DNA from: Belliella baltica DSM 15883
GTDB lineage: Bacteria > Bacteroidota > Bacteroidia > Cytophagales > Cyclobacteriaceae
Direction: 5' to 3'
Assembly (NCBI RefSeq): GCF_000265405.1
Contig: NC_018010.1
Location: 1,488,001 to 1,552,000 of the forward strand
Length of the DNA stretch: 64,000 bases
Positions 1 through 7,507 of this stretch are shown here, one piece after another. Made by a program: the position numbers and the translations under genes. Under the pieces are notes generated by a model. That model was not told the DNA's origin, searched no databases, and saw nothing but the letters and a program-made list of their open reading frames with translations. Position 1 is the first letter of the stretch. Each line of letters opens with the position of its first letter.

Positions 1-493
1 CGTCAATTTCAATTGCTAATGGAAGGTCTTCGAAATCAAAGTTTTCAAAGACAGCACTGGCCCAAAAAGGTTCTTCGTCCGAAAAAGAATTCCTCAACTG
101 AAGCTGAACGTCTCCAGTCGTCCCATCATATCCATTTGATACTCTGTGCAAGATGGCTTCATACCCATAATATTGACCTACAATCACTTTTTTGGTAAGA
201 ACATTGGTGTTTCCTTTAGTATCTGTTAGCGTAAGTTTGACTTCATAAATTCCTGGTTCGGTGTATAAAACTCGTCCAATCTGATTATCGCTAGTTTCTC
301 CATTACCAAAATCCCATGTAACTTTTTCTACTAAGGAAGATGACTCTAATTTCAATTCAACCAAATCTCGTACTACATAAAATTCTTTAGAAGATTCAAT
401 TACCCCTGTAGGTAGTATTGGTGTTTGGTCTTCATTATTGCATGAAAATATTATAAGTAGTGTAGAAAAAGTTAAAAGTATCTTGTTTTTCAT
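1..493 (-). CDS. PKD-domain lipoprotein, partial (3' end beyond window)
   Basis: The first 164 codons are visible; the gene runs off the left edge. The N-terminus is a lipoprotein signal peptide: basic MKNK, a hydrophobic stretch, then a lipobox ending IFSC with Cys18 as the probable lipidated residue. Residues of about 50-110 resemble a PKD fold, with WDFGNGE followed by YTEPGIYEVKLTLTD. PKD domains in Bacteroidota surface proteins usually mediate carbohydrate or protein contacts, so an envelope-anchored binding protein is likely (inference). The remaining C-terminal domain cannot be seen. The start is the only ATG ahead of the signal peptide. Confidence 0.8.
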   Translation of the reverse strand, partial: MKNKILLTFSTLLIIFSCNNEDQTPILPTGVIESSKEFYVVRDLVELKLESSSLVEKVTWDFGNGETSDNQIGRVLYTEPGIYEVKLTLTDTKGNTNVLTKKVIVGQYYGYEAILHRVSNGYDGTTGDVQLQLRNSFSDEEPFWASAVFENFDFEDLPLAIEID

Positions 494-713
494 GTTTTAT
501 TCCTTTTGAAGTACTTAATTATTTTTTTAGATTTTATGCGACTATAAATATTTGCGTTAAAATAGTTAATTAAATTTAATTATTTCACCACTATTAAGAA
601 TTATATTTATATTTTTAATATCAAAGTGTTTTTTTCTATTGATTTCCTTCATATTTTCTCTTTTTATGATACCAATTTTCTTTTTACTATTTTCAACATT
701 CCTGTTGTAAGCT

Positions 714-1760
714 ATGGATTCTATTTTTCCTCAATATCAACTCAATCGAACCATCTTCGCAGAAGGCACAGAACATCTTTTCTTTAGTGGGACCGCTTAT
801 CTAGGAATTTCGGCTTCTAGTGAGTTCTCGGCTTATCTTAAAGAGGGAATAGATATCTACGGAACTAACCATGGTCTGAGTAGAATTAATACTGTTCGTT
901 TAAGGGTTTTTGAGGAGTTTGAGATCTACTTTGCACATCATGCTGAGGCGCAAAAAACTGCCGTCTACAGCAGTGGATTTTTAGCTGGTCATGCTGTGGT
1001 CTCTTTACTTGAAAACAAGGCTGACGCTATTTTTGTAGCTCCTCACACACATCCCGCTATTCTTTCAGCCGCTATTCAAAATCAAATCGATCCAGCACAT
1101 AATTGGATTGACTCTTGTATCAAGTTTGCTAACCAAAATGAGGGTAAACAAATCTTATTAATCGCCAATGCTGTGGATGCTTTGAAACCTGAAATTCATG
1201 ATTTCTCCTGGGTCAGAGCGCTTTCGAAAAACAATAATTATACGCTGTTGCTTGATGATAGCCATGCTTTTGGTGCTGTAGGGGAGGATGTTTTTGGGAC
1301 GTATAAAAGGTGGAAAGAGCTTCCTGTGGATTTGGTGATTTCTGGTTCCTTAGGTAAAGGACTTGGTCTTCCAGCGGGGATTATTTTGGGTAGCCACGAA
1401 TTCATCCGGGAACTCACTAAGCAATCTATTTATAGGGGAGCATCTCCACCGCCACCTGCTTATTTATGGGCTTTTCTGCAAAGTCAAGAAATCTATAGAA
1501 AGCAACAACAAAAATTAAAAGACAATATTCAGTTTTTCAAAAAGTTGTCACAGAATCTCGATTTGCAAACTACTAAGGAAGATTTTCCAGTATTTAGATT
1601 TGATGATGCTAACTTGTTGCAAAAGCTCCAAGAGCATCAAATCATCATCTCTTCCTTTCCCTATCCCTCACCAAACGACCCGCCCGTCCACCGAATCGTC
1701 ATTTCAGCTTGGCACGAAAAAGAAGATTTATTGGCCTTGGTTAAGGTTTTAAAGATCTAA
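714..1760 (+). CDS. PLP-dependent enzyme of the BioF/KBL (alpha-oxoamine synthase) family
   Basis: This is a fold-type I PLP enzyme of 348 residues, shorter than the roughly 385-400 of BioF or Kbl. The family signatures are an N-terminal YLGIS strand, the DDSHAFGAVGED segment at about 181-192 (the Asp and His that contact PLP), and SGSLGKGLG with the Schiff-base Lys near 215. The usual glycine/serine-rich substrate loop is replaced by YGTNHGLSR, so the acyl-CoA and amino-acid substrates may differ from those of 7-keto-8-aminopelargonate synthase. No biotin genes lie nearby, so a role in biotin synthesis cannot be claimed. It stands alone, followed by a dispersed inverted repeat. Confidence 0.8.
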   Translation: MDSIFPQYQLNRTIFAEGTEHLFFSGTAYLGISASSEFSAYLKEGIDIYGTNHGLSRINTVRLRVFEEFEIYFAHHAEAQKTAVYSSGFLAGHAVVSLLENKADAIFVAPHTHPAILSAAIQNQIDPAHNWIDSCIKFANQNEGKQILLIANAVDALKPEIHDFSWVRALSKNNNYTLLLDDSHAFGAVGEDVFGTYKRWKELPVDLVISGSLGKGLGLPAGIILGSHEFIRELTKQSIYRGASPPPPAYLWAFLQSQEIYRKQQQKLKDNIQFFKKLSQNLDLQTTKEDFPVFRFDDANLLQKLQEHQIIISSFPYPSPNDPPVHRIVISAWHEKEDLLALVKVLKI

Positions 1761-1868
1761 CCACAAAGGGCATAAAGTTTTTCACTAGGGTCACAAGGGG
1801 GATTAATCTTATAAGCTGGAAACCTAGTGTCCTTTGTGCCTCCTTGGTGTTCTTAGTGGTTAAGAAAA
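1758..1868. repeat. Dispersed CCACAAAGG-type inverted repeat, copy 1
   Basis: The left part begins AACCACAAAGGGCATAAAG. The right part, read on the opposite strand, begins AACCACTAAGAACACCAAGG, so the ends form an imperfect inverted repeat around a less conserved middle. The same vocabulary recurs at 4421-4577. It lies between the convergent 3' ends of the PLP enzyme gene and the MFS gene. It has no coding potential and is probably a non-autonomous repeat that folds as RNA. Confidence 0.7.
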
Positions 1869-1907
1869 CCTATTTTTCCATGTAAAGAATTTTCTATATT
1901 TCGCGTA

Positions 1908-1960
1908 AGCCAACTTTTCAATTTTTCAACTTATTAATTTCCCAATCTTCCAACTCCAAT
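1908..1960 (-). repeat. Degenerate heptanucleotide tract running into the MFS 3' end
   Basis: Read on the minus strand, units ending in TTG recur about every 7 bp (GAGTTGG, AAGATTG, AAGTTGA, AAAATTG, AAAGTTG). The tract begins inside the last codons of the MFS gene and continues past its stop. It is purine-rich on the sense strand, like other tracts that follow stop codons in this window. Confidence 0.6.
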
Positions 1961-3142
1961 TACTCTTGCTCTGCCACTCTTTAATCCAAAAAAGATGAAC
2001 AAGATGGAGAAAGTAAGCGTCAAGTAAATTAAGTGATTCCAGTTACTGAAAATATCGAATGCTATGCCAAACAATAAAGGTCCCAAAGCAGCCAAATAAT
2101 ATCCTGCTGATTGTGCCATTCCAGAAAGAGATGCAGTAACTTGATCACTTCCAGTTCGCAAGCCAATCAACGTGTAAGCCAAGGAAATACTCGAACCCAA
2201 TGCCAATCCCACCAGGGTCAAGCCAATAAAGTTGATCCATAAAACATGGATAAATAATGAGCTAAATCCTAATAAGTACATTGCACCCAATACCAAAATA
2301 ATTCCAATTTGATCTTTGAATTTCACTGCGACAATTGGTGAAATAAATGTTCCTATCAATCCAATGATTTGCATTGCAGAAATCAGAATTCCAGCTTCAA
2401 CAGCTGAAAGTCCTCGTGTGATCATCATATCAGGAAGCCAAGCAACCAAGGTGAAGAATAGTAAAGATTGTACTCCCATAAACAAACTCACTTGCCATGC
2501 CAGCCTAGATTTCCAAACATTAATTTTAATTTCATTGATATTGGCTTGAATGATAGGTTTTGGGACTTTGATTTGTGGTGCCCAAACGAGGATTCCGACT
2601 AGAATCAAAGCAGACCAAGACAACAAGGAGCCTTGCCAACCTAAATCCAAATCAATAGCTAACGGTGCACTGATTCCTGAAGCAATTGCAGCGGTTAAAG
2701 TCATGCCTGCTGAATAAGATGCTGTTACGATTCCGATTTTTTTTGGAAGTCGATTTTTGATCAGGGGAATAAGCAGCACATTGCAAATTACTATGCCGAT
2801 GCCTGTCAACCCAGTTCCGATAAAAAGTAAATCTGATCCACCTAGAACTCGGATAGTTGACCCAAGAAGTAGAATAAATAATGCAAGTAAGATGGCTTGA
2901 GGATTCCCTAATTTTTTGCCCAAAGACGCTGAAAACAAAGAAAAAGTGGCAAATGTCAGAAGAGGTAAAGTGGTCAAAAAACCAGCCCAGCCATTCGATA
3001 ATCCTAAATCTGATCGAATCAAAGGGACAAGTGGGCCAATAGCTGTGATCGATGGACGAAGGTTGAATGCCACCAACATGATCCCTAGAAATAAAAATCC
3101 TGATTTAAGATAAAATGGCTGCTTCGATTTTTCTGTTGACAT
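1934..3142 (-). CDS. MFS transporter, CynX/NimT-like
   Basis: A major facilitator of about 402 residues with twelve hydrophobic segments. The first helix carries the sequence typical of the CynX/NimT (cyanate/2-nitroimidazole transporter) subfamily: LRPSITAIGPLVPLIRSDL followed by GWAGFLTTLPLL. The true substrate is unknown; members export small polar compounds. I place the start at the ATG at 3142: the longer reading would begin at a TTG inside the T-tract of the upstream ferrochelatase terminator. The C-terminal residues after GLKSGRAR are encoded by heptad-repeat DNA and are probably not functionally important. Confidence 0.85.
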   Translation of the reverse strand: MSTEKSKQPFYLKSGFLFLGIMLVAFNLRPSITAIGPLVPLIRSDLGLSNGWAGFLTTLPLLTFATFSLFSASLGKKLGNPQAILLALFILLLGSTIRVLGGSDLLFIGTGLTGIGIVICNVLLIPLIKNRLPKKIGIVTASYSAGMTLTAAIASGISAPLAIDLDLGWQGSLLSWSALILVGILVWAPQIKVPKPIIQANINEIKINVWKSRLAWQVSLFMGVQSLLFFTLVAWLPDMMITRGLSAVEAGILISAMQIIGLIGTFISPIVAVKFKDQIGIILVLGAMYLLGFSSLFIHVLWINFIGLTLVGLALGSSISLAYTLIGLRTGSDQVTASLSGMAQSAGYYLAALGPLLFGIAFDIFSNWNHLIYLTLTFSILFIFFGLKSGRARVIGVGRLGN

Positions 3143-3167
3143 GTTTTGTTTTTGACTCGCAATTTGC

Positions 3168-3212
3168 AAAAAAAAGAGGTTCGTGCGAAGGTTTTTCCTT
3201 CATTCACGAACC
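3168..3212 (-). terminator. Rho-independent terminator after hemH
   Basis: The stem GGTTCGTG (3178-3185) pairs with CACGAACC (3205-3212), with an inner GAAGG/CCTTC helix around a T5 loop. On the minus strand it is followed by eight T residues (3168-3175). It ends the ferrochelatase transcript just before the MFS gene. Confidence 0.85.
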
Positions 3213-3267
3213 GTTATTGTTGTTAAGACCTTTTTTGTTGGCCGTTGACAGTCGACTTTCGACAAAT

Positions 3268-4302
3268 TCAACTATTCGTCACCACCAAATCCTTCACACA
3301 TTCCACCCAAGTATCGCTGGAATTCAAACTTGGAACCAAATCCCATTTTTCTCCTCCAAGCTCTTCAAATTCTTCTTTGTATTCCTCACCTACTTCTACT
3401 GTAGTTTCTAAACAGTCAGCTACAAAAGCAGGAGAAAAAACAAGTACTTTTTTGATTCCTTTTTCTGCAAGTTCCTTAATGATATCCTCTGTGTAAGGTT
3501 TGATCCAGGGATCTTTTCCTAGTCTTGATTGGAAACAGGTCAAGACTTTTTCTTCTGGCAAACCAAGTTTAGCAGCTAGTAATCTTGTGGTATGAAAGCA
3601 CTGTCCTCGGTAGCAGAACTGGTTTTTCTTGGTGTAATTTCCACAGCATTTATCAGAAAGCTGGCAATATCCGTCTACCGATCCTTTTCTGATTTGTCTT
3701 TCTGGCAAACCATGATAGGAGAATAAATACATTTCATACTCGTCTTTTGCCATCATCTCTCTTCCCAATTCTTCCCAAGCTTGTAGGAATAGAGGATGCT
3801 CAACAAAATTATTGACGAAAGTGATGTTTGGAATGATTTGCCAAGTTCTCGCGATTTCCATAACCCGATCTGCTACAGAGCCATTGGTTGCTGAGGCATA
3901 TTGAGGAAAAAGTGGAATGACAATGATTTTTTTTACATTGGCTTGATTCAATTTTTTGAGTCCATTCTCAATACTTGGAGTTTGATAGCGCATGGCTATT
4001 TCAACAATGTATTTATTAGAATCTAGTTTTGGAATTAGTTTGTCACGCAGATCTTCGGTATGAAAAAGTAGGGGAGAACCTCGGTCTGTCCACAGTTTAC
4101 GGTATTCTTTGGCAGATTTGGGCGCTCGGAATGGAGCAATAATCAAATTCACAAGCATCCATCTAGGGATAAATGGAAAATCAATCACTCTTCCATCCAT
4201 CAAGAATTCTCTTAAATATTTTCTCACATCTCCTGTAGCAGTACTATCTGGTGTGCCAAGGTTTACTAAAAGGACGCCTATTTTTGCTTTATTTTTTGTC
4301 AT
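3268..4302 (-). CDS. hemH: Ferrochelatase
   Basis: Inserts Fe2+ into protoporphyrin IX, the last step of protoheme synthesis. At about 344 residues it has normal bacterial length. Family hallmarks are GVLLVNLGTPDS at the N-terminus, the FSYHGLPERQIRKGD-like segment carrying the catalytic His (here SYHGLPERQ), a Cys-containing stretch (DKCCGNYTKKNQFCYRGQC), and GKDPWIKPYTEDII followed by VFSPAFVADCLETTVEVGEEY with the conserved Glu residues. The start is taken as the ATG at 4302: the longer frame begins at a TTG upstream, and a TATTTTTG element 38 bp upstream fits a 30-nt leader. It is a single gene between two terminators or repeats. Confidence 0.95.
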   Translation of the reverse strand: MTKNKAKIGVLLVNLGTPDSTATGDVRKYLREFLMDGRVIDFPFIPRWMLVNLIIAPFRAPKSAKEYRKLWTDRGSPLLFHTEDLRDKLIPKLDSNKYIVEIAMRYQTPSIENGLKKLNQANVKKIIVIPLFPQYASATNGSVADRVMEIARTWQIIPNITFVNNFVEHPLFLQAWEELGREMMAKDEYEMYLFSYHGLPERQIRKGSVDGYCQLSDKCCGNYTKKNQFCYRGQCFHTTRLLAAKLGLPEEKVLTCFQSRLGKDPWIKPYTEDIIKELAEKGIKKVLVFSPAFVADCLETTVEVGEEYKEEFEELGGEKWDLVPSLNSSDTWVECVKDLVVTNS

Positions 4303-4339
4303 AATGGAGGTATATACGAAAAGAATCAATAATCAGAAC

Positions 4340-4347
4340 CAAAAATA
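4340..4347 (-). promoter_or_regulatory. Putative -7 element for hemH
   Basis: On the minus strand this reads TATTTTTG, matching the Bacteroidota TAnnTTTG consensus, 38 bp before the hemH ATG. I see no good TTTG at the expected -33 distance, so only half of the promoter is supported. Confidence 0.4.
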
Positions 4348-4420
4348 CATCCTTTGGTTAGAATTATACCATTGAAAAAGTCAATCTTACTTAGATATGT
4401 TTGAAAAAGTGCTGCTTTTA

Positions 4421-4577
4421 GCCACCAAGCCACCAAGCCACAAAGAAGATATTCAAATATATAGCTTTTCTATATTTCTGCTGCTTTAGATTTCTGATAG
4501 AGAGTGGGTATAGAAATTTGCCACAAAGGCGCAAAACCACAAAGATTACCTTGGTGTCTTAGCGCCTTCGTGGCAAT
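4421..4577. repeat. Dispersed CCACAAAGG-type inverted repeat, copy 2
   Basis: It starts with three short direct copies of GCCACCAA/GCCACAAA. It ends with a strong inverted repeat: GCCACAAAGGCGCAAAAC on the left against GCCACGAAGGCGCTAAGAC read from the right. It lies between hemH and the 3' end of the DUF4252 gene, where the hairpin could also end the minus-strand operon. It is related to the element at 1758-1868. Confidence 0.75.
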
Positions 4578-4588
4578 TAAAATATGAT

Positions 4589-5074
4589 TTACTTCCCTAC
4601 TGTTTTCCCCACTTCAGTAAGCATCTTCGAATCAAAATCTCCTTTCAGTTCGATAATGATAAAATCACTGTTCTTATCATTAACCATCAAGACGATATCA
4701 TTGATCGTTGAATTGCCTTTGGTATAAATCATCACATTGTTGTTTTTCTCACTCACTTCCATCATCAACTCGAATTTTTCTTTTTCCAGTCCTTTTCTAA
4801 GTCCAATAAATTCAGCTTTGGAACTAGATTGAGCGGGGAGTTTGAAAAGCTTCACTTTCTCAAGAGATCTAATAAGTAGAGAAGATTGCTCTTCATCGAG
4901 TTTGATGTCAAAACCTTTTGCAAAATTCATAAAGTTACCGCCAAGATCCATGTGGAAGAAATCTGGGTTATTTTTATGTTTTTGATAAAGCGCATCAACT
5001 GATTTGCTTTGAGCAAAACTGCTTTGAGCAAAAAGCATCAAGAATGCGGCGGATAATAGAAGGTACTTTTTCAT
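4589..5074 (-). CDS. DUF4252 domain secreted protein
   Basis: A 161-residue protein with a clear Sec signal peptide (MKKYLLLSAAFLMLFAQSSFAQ). The mature part, with FELMMEVSEKNNNVMIYTK and IIIELKGDFD, fits DUF4252, a Bacteroidota family of periplasmic or outer-membrane proteins of unknown function. It is the last gene of a five-gene minus-strand operon headed by an ECF sigma factor; DUF4252 genes commonly sit behind such pairs. It is paralogous to the product of 5686-6210. Confidence 0.8.
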   Translation of the reverse strand: MKKYLLLSAAFLMLFAQSSFAQSKSVDALYQKHKNNPDFFHMDLGGNFMNFAKGFDIKLDEEQSSLLIRSLEKVKLFKLPAQSSSKAEFIGLRKGLEKEKFELMMEVSEKNNNVMIYTKGNSTINDIVLMVNDKNSDFIIIELKGDFDSKMLTEVGKTVGK

Positions 5075-5082
5075 AGTTGGGA

Positions 5083-5613
5083 TTATTTGTTGAAAACATT
5101 TTGAATTTGAAATTGAAGCCTTTCTTTTTCATTGGTATCGGGCTTATACTTGAAATATAAGAGCTCATATTTTTCGTCGCTAGTTGCTAAAAAATAGACC
5201 TCTTCTTGATCCTTGTCGCCATCTGAGAACATATAAAAGATATCCTCTCCATCAGTTTGTTCAAAAACTGGCTTAAATTCATCCGAAATTGTGTTTTCTA
5301 AGATTTCTGCCAGAAGAGTTCCTGAAACTTGATCTTTCAAATAGACTGCAGAAACCATTTTTTCGAATTGATTAAAGTCTATAGATAGTTCGGACTTATT
5401 TGGGTCATTAAAAGAAAGTTTGTAAGTGACATTAATTTCGACACTTTTCAATTCGGGGATTAAATCTATTTCCTCCATCGGCCACAGTAATTTTGGTTCA
5501 ACAGGAGTTTCTAAACTCTTATTGATAGTTTCATAAGGTTCAGTTTGCCCAAACCCGCTGTGAATACTCAGCACTAAAAATGCTACTGTAAGAAGTATAT
5601 GTTGCTTTTTCAT
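5083..5613 (-). CDS. Uncharacterised secreted protein of the ECF operon
   Basis: A 176-residue protein with a signal peptide ending near GFGQ at residue 23. I recognise no named domain. The mature part is acidic, with beta-rich segments (VEINVTYKLSFND, YELLYFKYKPD), and its overall design resembles the neighbouring DUF4252 proteins, so it may be a diverged relative (inference). Only 8 nt separate it from the downstream DUF4252 gene. A heptad-repeat tract separates it from the upstream one. Confidence 0.7.
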   Translation of the reverse strand: MKKQHILLTVAFLVLSIHSGFGQTEPYETINKSLETPVEPKLLWPMEEIDLIPELKSVEINVTYKLSFNDPNKSELSIDFNQFEKMVSAVYLKDQVSGTLLAEILENTISDEFKPVFEQTDGEDIFYMFSDGDKDQEEVYFLATSDEKYELLYFKYKPDTNEKERLQFQIQNVFNK

Positions 5614-5640
5614 TTATATTAAAGTTTTAATATTTTCATT

Positions 5641-5690
5641 TTCAAATTTTATTTTTCAAATCTCAGGTTTTTCATCCCTCATCCTTCATT
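5641..5690 (-). repeat. Degenerate heptanucleotide tract after the DUF4252 gene
   Basis: On the minus strand, directly after the stop codon, 7-bp purine-rich units follow one another: GAGAGGG, AAATGAA, GGATGAG, GGATGAA, then AGATTTG and AAATTTG. It lies inside an operon. Confidence 0.6.
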
Positions 5691-6210
5691 TCCCTCTCTT
5701 ATACTTATCCATCCCCGGAATATTGGTTTTATCAGCCAAGATATTGAGGTCTTGATATGTGAAATTTCCAAGCATGCTAAGCAAGGTGAAATTTTCAGTC
5801 GATCCAGTAATCATCAATAATTCACGAACTCTACCGCCTTCTTCTCTTACCATAAATTTGACACTGGAAGATTTGTCTTGAATGTCCATGAGTTCTTCAT
5901 ATTTGTTTTTGGTCAATGTGGACATGGCTTCAGTATAGAGTGGTTTCCCATTGATTTTTTCGGCAGTGAGTATTCTTATACCTCTGACTTTGGTAATCAA
6001 TTCTCCCAAATCAGCTGCTTCTTGATCAGATTTGACTTCATTGGATTTAAGAAATCCGCCAGCCATTTGCATCATTTTTGGACTGATATAGACTCTTGAA
6101 AAGCGATCATCGTCCATGTATTTGGAGAAAAACTTGACAATCGCATCATCTTGTGCCTGAACTCCTGAGACGATCAGGAATAAAAACAGGATTAATATAC
6201 TTCTTTTCAT
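5686..6210 (-). CDS. DUF4252 domain secreted protein (first copy)
   Basis: A 174-residue protein with a signal peptide (MKRSILILFLFLIVSGVQAQ). It shares with the product of 4589-5074 the arrangement FMVREEGGRVRELLMITGSTENFTLL after an ELMDIQDKSS-like segment, placing it in DUF4252. Function is unknown; it is probably a periplasmic output or sensor component of the ECF regulon. It starts 5 nt downstream of the anti-sigma gene. Confidence 0.8.
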   Translation of the reverse strand: MKRSILILFLFLIVSGVQAQDDAIVKFFSKYMDDDRFSRVYISPKMMQMAGGFLKSNEVKSDQEAADLGELITKVRGIRILTAEKINGKPLYTEAMSTLTKNKYEELMDIQDKSSSVKFMVREEGGRVRELLMITGSTENFTLLSMLGNFTYQDLNILADKTNIPGMDKYKRGK

Positions 6211-6215
6211 ACTGC

Positions 6216-6641
6216 TTAATTTTCTTCTTTTGTCTCGAATAATTCCTGAGTGGTATTTAAATGCTTGAACTCCCCCATCACCTGCATACTCTTAGTTCCT
6301 TTTTCTAGCTGTGTGTTGATCAAAGCAAATGCTTGCATGACTTCTTGGTATGCTGCTCTTTCAGCCTTTTCCTTTTCGTATTGATAAATCGCCAATCCTG
6401 AAACAAGGAATAGGACAATCCCAGCCGCAATGCTCATCCAGTTTGCAATCCAAGGATTCTTTTTCTGAAGAGAAAAAGGAGCCTCTTCTAAAGCTGCTAT
6501 TTCTTCAACACCTAGAAAAAAAGCTTTTTCTGATTCAAATCCTTCAGAAGTAGCAAGGAGTTGTCGAAGCATTTTCTCCTCTTCTAGTGAAGTTTCTCCT
6601 TCCCAATATTTATCCAATAGAATTTCGATTTGCTCTTTCAT
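6216..6641 (-). CDS. Putative anti-sigma factor, single-pass membrane protein
   Basis: A 141-residue protein with an N-terminal cytoplasmic part starting MKEQIEILLDKYWEGETSLEEE, the zinc-less short anti-sigma helix bundle common next to Bacteroidota ECF factors. One transmembrane segment (about residues 68-87, WMSIAAGIVLFLVSGLAIY) is followed by a charged extracytoplasmic coiled part. Its start overlaps the sigma gene stop by 4 nt (ATGA), indicating translational coupling. It is inferred to sequester the upstream sigma factor. Confidence 0.75.
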   Translation of the reverse strand: MKEQIEILLDKYWEGETSLEEEKMLRQLLATSEGFESEKAFFLGVEEIAALEEAPFSLQKKNPWIANWMSIAAGIVLFLVSGLAIYQYEKEKAERAAYQEVMQAFALINTQLEKGTKSMQVMGEFKHLNTTQELFETKEEN

Positions 6642-7120
6642 TTCTTTTGTATTAGGTATTCTCTCAATGATTTTCTGGCTCGGTGAAGATTCACTTTGAC
6701 TTGATCCAAACTGACTTCCAGGTATTCTGCGATTTCTTCATAAGTCAATCCTTCTACTTCCCGTAGTTGAAATACCTCTCTTTGTTTTTCGGGTAGCTTC
6801 TCTAGAAAATTGAATACAAGCTTCAATTTTTCCGAAGTATTCTCTTTGTATTCAGGTGTTTCTACTTCAAACTCTTGATCTCCGAGTGGTTCTAGCTTTT
6901 TATTTGCTCGAAAATGTTGCAATGCCTCATTTTTCAAGCTCCTTACCATCCAACCTGTTGGATTATCCATTTTTTGAAGATCATTTTTCTGTCGCCAAGC
7001 TTTTTCGAATACCTGCTGCAATACATCATTGGCGATATCCCGATCCTTTACCCAGAGATAAGCCATGCGATACAGCTTGCTTTTCAAAGGCCAAATATGT
7101 GCTTCAAAAAATGTCTTCAT
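6638..7120 (-). CDS. ECF-type RNA polymerase sigma factor
   Basis: A 160-residue sigma-70 family protein with only regions 2 and 4. Region 2 (about 10-75) contains YRMAYLWVKDRDIANDVLQQVFEKAW, the core-binding helix. Region 4 (about 105-155) contains LPEKQREVFQLREVEGLTYEEIAEYLEVSLDQVKVNLHRAR in sequence order, the helix-turn-helix that reads the -35 element. It heads an operon with an anti-sigma factor and three secreted proteins. The upstream region lacks a clear TAnnTTTG, so the operon may drive its own transcription. Confidence 0.92.
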   Translation of the reverse strand: MKTFFEAHIWPLKSKLYRMAYLWVKDRDIANDVLQQVFEKAWRQKNDLQKMDNPTGWMVRSLKNEALQHFRANKKLEPLGDQEFEVETPEYKENTSEKLKLVFNFLEKLPEKQREVFQLREVEGLTYEEIAEYLEVSLDQVKVNLHRARKSLREYLIQKK

Positions 7121-7300
7121 TCGGGTAGATGATGCATAAGTTTTGGAATTGTTACAGCAATTTGAAAAAAAATCTCAACTTAGACTCAATTTAAATTATT
7201 ACAATAAATAGTATGCATGCCTACTATTTATTATTTTGCACTGTGAATATTAGAATCAATGAACCCAAAAAATCAACAATCTCAAAAAGTAAAAGGCATA

Positions 7301-7327
7301 AAAAAAGCCTCGATATCATCGAGGCTT
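7301..7327 (-). terminator. Terminator of tRNA-Phe
   Basis: A 10-bp perfect stem, AAGCCTCGAT (7318-7327 on minus) with ATCGAGGCTT (7305-7314), a 3-nt loop and a run of T on the minus strand (7301-7306). It begins two bases after the tRNA discriminator base. Confidence 0.85.
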
Positions 7328-7328
7328 G

Positions 7329-7401
7329 TGGTGATAAGTGGACTCGAACCACCGACTCACGGATTTTCAGTCCGATGCTCTACCAACTGAGCTATATCAC
7401 C
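7329..7401 (-). tRNA. tRNA-Phe (GAA)
   Basis: A 73-nt cloverleaf. The acceptor stem GGTGATA pairs with TATCACC. The D-arm is GCTC-AGTTGGTA-GAGC. The anticodon loop CTGAAAA carries GAA, and the T-arm contains GGTTCGAGTCC. The discriminator is A and the 3' CCA is not encoded (the genome reads CAA). It is flanked by a full promoter upstream and a hairpin terminator directly downstream, so it is a monocistronic unit. Confidence 0.97.
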
Positions 7402-7420
7402 GTTACCGTTTAAAGTGATG

Positions 7421-7451
7421 CAAAGGTAGATATTTGTCGCTTTCTTGCAAA
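7421..7451 (-). promoter_or_regulatory. Bacteroidota-type promoter of tRNA-Phe
   Basis: On the minus strand, TTTG (7448-7451) is followed after exactly 19 bp by TACCTTTG (7421-7428), matching the Bacteroidota -33/-7 consensus. Transcription would start about 12-15 nt before the mature tRNA. This is the clearest complete promoter in the window. Confidence 0.8.
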
Positions 7452-7507
7452 TGAAACGCATAAAAAAAATATATTAATTTCAATCAATCTATACTAATCA
7501 AATCAAT

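Noticed and set aside
13..198. Plus-strand ORF at the left edge
   Set aside because: It is antisense to the PKD lipoprotein, which has a signal peptide and recognisable domain on the minus strand.
3115..3496. Overlapping plus-strand ORFs over the MFS-hemH junction
   Set aside because: They cross a terminator and the hemH 3' end in shadow frames, with no protein-like features.
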